From contig NZ_JAFBCJ010000001.1 in assembly GCF_016907675.1 (NCBI RefSeq), forward strand, positions 2,418,001 through 2,482,000: a stretch of 64,000 nt of DNA, given 5' to 3'. The translations under genes and the position numbers were made by a program. Source of the stretch: Geodermatophilus bullaregiensis. GTDB taxonomy: Bacteria > Actinomycetota > Actinomycetes > Mycobacteriales > Geodermatophilaceae. Every line of letters starts with the position of its first letter. Position 1 is the stretch's first letter. The notes beneath the pieces were generated by a model. It was not told the origin of the DNA. It did not search any database and saw nothing but the letters and a program-made list of their open reading frames with translations. This document shows, piece after piece, positions 63,556 through 64,000 of this stretch.

Positions 63556-64000
63556 TCAGTCGAACAGCACCGAGGTCATGACCTCGTGCAGGTGCGTGTT
63601 CGGGTAGTAGCCGGTCAGCTCCTCGCTGCCCGGCCCCTCCGCGGTGACGACGGTCGGCACGCCGGTGTGCGAGGTCGTCGTCCAGTCCAGCGCGAAGTCG
63701 TAGGCGCCGTCGGTGCCGGCGACGAGGAACGGGCCGTCCTCACCGGACTCCGTCTCGCCCTCGACCGCGGTCTCCTGCGGCAGCGTGCCTCCGGGGCCGC
63801 TCTCGTCCTCCGCGTCGACGTCTTCGATGGTCAGCCCGCCGCACTCGTGGTCGCCGGTGACGATCAGGAGCGTGTCGGGGTGCTCGGCCACGTACGCCCG
63901 GGCGACCTCGACGGCCGCCTCGAACGAGCGCATCGACTCCAGCATCCGGGTGGCGTTGTTGTTGTGGCTCATCTCGTCGACCGCCTCCTCCTCGACCAGC
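63556..64000 (-). CDS. alkaline phosphatase (PhoA type), 5' part outside window
   Basis: The C-terminal 148 residues of an alkaline phosphatase; the frame is open at the right edge. VDEMSHNNNATRMLESMRSFEAAVEVARAYVAEHPDTL is the helix that follows the active-site region; IVTGDHECGGLTIEDV supplies the Asp-His zinc ligands and TTTSHTGVPTVVTAEGPGSEELTG the last zinc His. The end NTHLHEVMTSVLFD is normal. An acidic insert (DAEDESGPGG, ETESGEDG) lies between the zinc sites. It is expected to be exported and to release phosphate from organic esters, near ppk2, which fits phosphate metabolism. N-terminal signal and the nucleophile Ser are not visible here. Confidence 0.85.
   Translation of the reverse strand, partial: LVEEEAVDEMSHNNNATRMLESMRSFEAAVEVARAYVAEHPDTLLIVTGDHECGGLTIEDVDAEDESGPGGTLPQETAVEGETESGEDGPFLVAGTDGAYDFALDWTTTSHTGVPTVVTAEGPGSEELTGYYPNTHLHEVMTSVLFD

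Noticed and set aside
1-64000. CRISPR array, tRNA or rRNA genes
   Set aside because: No regularly spaced direct repeats and no cloverleaf or rRNA-like segment was noticed; the only tandem repeat is the 24-bp coding repeat at 16014-16073. A covariance-model scan would be decisive.

Overview
The window is about 64 kb of very GC-rich DNA with GTG/TTG-rich starts, NarL-type two-component genes, NDMA-dependent alcohol dehydrogenases, DUF3097, DUF4383 and a PRC/DUF2382 stress protein. This points to a high-GC actinobacterium. The gene content fits Geodermatophilaceae (Blastococcus, Geodermatophilus, Modestobacter) best; that placement is an inference from gene content, not a search result. No rRNA, tRNA or CRISPR was seen.

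Layout. 0-2.5 kb: 3' end of an IS982-type transposase, then a NarL-type response regulator and a sensor-less histidine kinase. 2.5-8.1 kb: FAD hydroxylase, NDMA-dependent alcohol dehydrogenase, acyl-CoA synthetase and a GAF-LuxR regulator. 8.1-15.3 kb: MoxR-VWA fusion, second NDMA-dependent dehydrogenase, and a coxD-coxE-coxF(xdhC)-MOSC maturation set without its hydroxylase subunits. 15.4-20.9 kb: PRC/DUF2382 protein, DUF3097 protein, aldo/keto reductase, MFS exporter and an unknown secreted protein. 21-31 kb: molybdenum region, with moaA-moaD on one strand and modA-modB-modC-mocA-moaE plus a Mop/TOBE regulator on the other; two CNNM-type CBS proteins and a SpoIIE phosphatase lie between them. 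31-42 kb: MASE1-GGDEF-EAL protein, RecQ, NodU-type carbamoyltransferase, DUF4383 protein, acyl-CoA dehydrogenase, two small proteins and an LCP ligase. 42-46.5 kb: exonuclease III, then a 200-bp MITE-like element, several broken genes (peroxiredoxin-like, glyoxalase-like, epimerase, a MOSC gene with no stop) and an intact clpP. 46.5-64 kb: TauE permease, spore photoproduct lyase-like protein, YaaA, a large GAF-PAS-SpoIIE phosphatase, glutathione-independent formaldehyde dehydrogenase, acyl-CoA ligase plus cyclase, DEAD-box helicase, double GNAT, amidase, PPK2 with a degenerate PlsC-like protein, and the 3' part of an alkaline phosphatase.

Themes. Molybdenum is the strongest: uptake, cofactor synthesis, MocA-type cytidylylation, XdhC/CoxDE maturation and two MOSC proteins are all within 40 kb, with a perfect 16-bp palindrome between the Mop/TOBE regulator and modA. 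Alcohol and aldehyde oxidation is the second (two NDMA-dependent dehydrogenases and FdhA). Two families of intergenic hairpin repeats recur: one has nine locations, mostly starting at or just after a stop codon; the other has two copies. Several genes (moaA, xth, yaaA, the GNAT gene) look leaderless.
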